From Rhizaria sp. SCN 62-66 (Eukaryota; Rhizaria, unplaced): a DNA stretch of 64,000 nt. The notes under the pieces were generated by a model. The model searched no databases, had not been told where the DNA came from, and saw only the letters and a program-made list of their open reading frames with translations. Position 1 is the stretch's first letter, and the number at the start of each line of letters is the position of its first letter. This document shows, in pieces, positions 62,315 through 64,000 of this stretch. Made by a program: the position numbers and the translations under genes. The DNA lies in assembly GCA_001724265.1 (NCBI GenBank), contig MEDY01000063.1, positions 48,699-112,698 of the forward strand. Reading direction: 5' to 3'.

Positions 62315-63425
62315 TACTAGACGATCTACAGAGAGGAAAAGAATGAGAAGGAACGATAGGATAATGATGTGGGCAATGTTATGGGATTGTTGTAGCAAGA
62401 ATTGTTGTACATAGCGATAAGAAAACGAGTGCGGAGAGAGGGAGCCACCCCTCCGCTGTTTCCTAAAGGTCAACACGTTAGACACGAATTGCGCCTAAAA
62501 AAACGCACACGGGGGTCGTGTGATAAAACAGAATAGCCCCTACAAGCAAAGTTCTATTCATACCAGCCAATGGAATCTTATCTCCATAGCGCGCCGTGTC
62601 GCTCTGAGTGCATCTTAACGCAACCCCGATGTCACGAAAGAGAGGAGGGTCAGCAGCACCGTCGGCGACGCTGCACCGTCGGAGCGATCCGACCGAGTCA
62701 GACCGAGCGAGCCAACCACAAACGAAAAATTCATGCAGCGGCTGGGAATTTTTGCGAACCCCCTCAGGGAAAAAAACGAGGCGAGGCCGATCGACGTCGG
62801 GTGGTTGACGAGTTCATAGAAATTTGTTGATTTGAGAAGCCAAGGCGCGTGAATACTGCATTGTGGCAGTGTAATGTGTTCTTGGTGCAGCTGCGATAAT
62901 TGTGTTCTATTCTAGCAGCGTTGTCCGCGCGAATGTGTGCTGGAGAAGGTGTCTTTCTGAACGCCCGAGCGGCGGACGAGGGTGCAAGCTTGCCGGTGTA
63001 AGCGCCCCCTCGCTTCCGTCGACGGCAGCGTGGGATCCACACGCTGCTTTCTTTGCAGAGAGCTACGTGATTCGCGCAATGCACTCTGTGACTTTGCAGC
63101 GCTTCCGCAATCGTTTGTGAAGCGCACGCGACCGCTGACTGCCCGGCCGTCGGCAGGGCCTCCGCACGAAAGTCCACTTTCATCGACACCCTAGGATTTC
63201 CAGTTTGCTGCCTAACAACAACTCTGCTCATCGACCACATTTCTTTTAGCTATTGTGACGCAGTCATGCCATTATTCCTGTTTTAATTTGCACGCACTGC
63301 ACTTTGTCTTGTGTTGGAAAAACGCATTCTACAGATCTGCTCGCACCATTCTCATCCCCCAAGCCTTGCCACCCTTGCCTTGCCCTTTCATCTCGTCTCG
63401 CTTTCCCGTTGCTTAGACTTCGACA
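62315..63425. promoter_or_regulatory. Divergent promoter region beta-oxidation enzyme / V-ATPase proteolipid
   Basis: A 1.1 kb region between divergent starts. It contains TTTTTGCGAACC at 62749-62760 and a GACCGA repeat cluster (62691-62717). A strong pyrimidine tract runs up to the V-ATPase ATG. I see no gene. Confidence 0.45.
62749..62760 (+). promoter_or_regulatory. Candidate promoter element TTTTTGCGAACC
   Basis: The fourth copy of the TTTTT(Y)GCGAACC element. As at 34803, it lies beside a GACCGA-type cluster. Regulatory role inferred. Confidence 0.4.
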
Positions 63426-64000
63426 ATGGCTCTCGCCCCCGTCTTTGCCGCCTTTGCGTGCTCCGAGTCTGCCGCCTTCTTCGGCTTCATCGGCGTTTCT
63501 TGCGCCCTCGTCTTCTCTAGTACGTCTTTTTGTCTCTTCTCTGCTCTGCCCTTCTTAGTCCGACACCCACGTCCTTCATAGTATCGTTTCCAGCACTTCA
63601 TTCTTGATATTCATAGCCTCAATTTATTCATTTCAACTCATAACAACATCTTTTGTATCTGTTTTATTCTGTACTTTTTTGCAACTTGCGCGTACTTGCT
63701 TCTACAGACCTCGGCTCTGCTTACGGCACTGCCAAGTCCTCCGTCGGTGTTGCCTCGATGGGTGTCACCAACCCCGATGCCGTCATGAAGAACATCATTC
63801 CCGTCGTCATGGCTGGTATCCTCGGTATCTACGGCCTCATTATTTCCGTCATTATTGTCCAGAACATCTCCGACACCAACTACGCCCTCTACAACGGTTA
63901 CGCTCACCTTGCTGCCGGCCTCGCCTGTGGTCTCTCTTCCCTCGCTGCCGGCCTCGCCATTGGTATCATCGGTGACTCCGGTGTCCGCGCCTCCGGCCAG
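63426..64000 (+). CDS. V-type H+-ATPase 16 kDa proteolipid (subunit c), 3' partial
   Basis: The membrane rotor subunit of the vacuolar proton pump. Exons are 63426-63519 and 63708->64000, joined at GTCTTCTCTA|AC across a GTACGT donor and a CTACAG acceptor to read [20 protein letters not shown]. The hallmarks of subunit c are present: a short N-terminus ([20 protein letters not shown]), GSAYGTAK, and helix 2 with [19 protein letters not shown]. Helix 3 begins [20 protein letters not shown] and is followed by [10 protein letters not shown]. The window ends before helix 4, which carries the proton-binding Glu in this family. The upstream sequence is strongly pyrimidine-rich, typical of a highly expressed housekeeping promoter or 5' UTR. 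Codon use is highly biased toward C-ending codons. Confidence 0.96.

Overview
This window is nuclear DNA from a unicellular, probably flagellated eukaryote. Exons are GC-rich with strong third-position bias and long Asn/Ala/Ser/Gln/Gly runs, and they are broken by AT-rich introns of about 115-350 bases. Intergenic DNA is short (0.3-1.4 kb). A radial spoke protein (RSPH9) implies a motile 9+2 flagellum. A Crinkler/RHS-like gene and a FYVE RhoGEF with a Dictyostelium-style C-terminal cysteine motif fit a protist or early fungal-type lineage, but I cannot name the taxon.

Layout: <1-8573 (+) giant low-complexity coiled-coil protein, 5' end outside the window; 8903-14607 (-) BMS1 ribosome-biogenesis GTPase, 7 exons; 15365-16162 (+) ER DnaJ protein; 16633-18801 (-) adenylate kinase with zinc-type lid; 19611-23507 (+) DH-PH-FYVE-SH3-SH3 protein; 24941-26370 (+) Crinkler/RHS-like gene, frameshifted; 27477-33019 (-) alanyl-tRNA synthetase; 33609-34484 (-) RSPH9; 35293-38361 (+) LisH/WD40 protein; 39015-52245 (-) ~4.2k-residue cyclic-nucleotide-binding-like coiled-coil protein; 53469-55389 (-) eRF1; 55905-58013 (+) coiled-coil/polyproline protein; 59148-62314 (-) enoyl-CoA hydratase/3-hydroxyacyl-CoA dehydrogenase; 63426->64000 (+) V-ATPase proteolipid, 3' end outside the window. 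Most are housekeeping genes in divergent and convergent pairs; there is no operon logic.

The main discovery candidate is a variant nuclear genetic code in which UAG is a sense codon. The otherwise intact eRF1 gene has an in-frame TAG where eukaryotic eRF1 has a conserved Glu (GKEKK). The 4.2k-residue gene also crosses an in-frame TAG with open, compositionally identical sequence on both sides. The adenylate kinase ORF meets a TAG three sense codons before a TGA, and the Crinkler-like gene carries two more TAGs. All eleven other genes with visible 3' ends stop at TAA (6) or TGA (5), never TAG. The eRF1 protein also has substitutions in its stop-recognition motifs (TASNIKS to KASNIKS, GTS to GSS), as expected if it no longer reads all three stops. 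Glu or Gln is the likeliest meaning.

Other signals are a shared TTTTT(Y)GCGAACC element in four of the five divergent promoter regions, a GTACGT-type 5' splice site with no GTAAGT among 32 introns, and two inverted repeats in the 58-59 kb gap.
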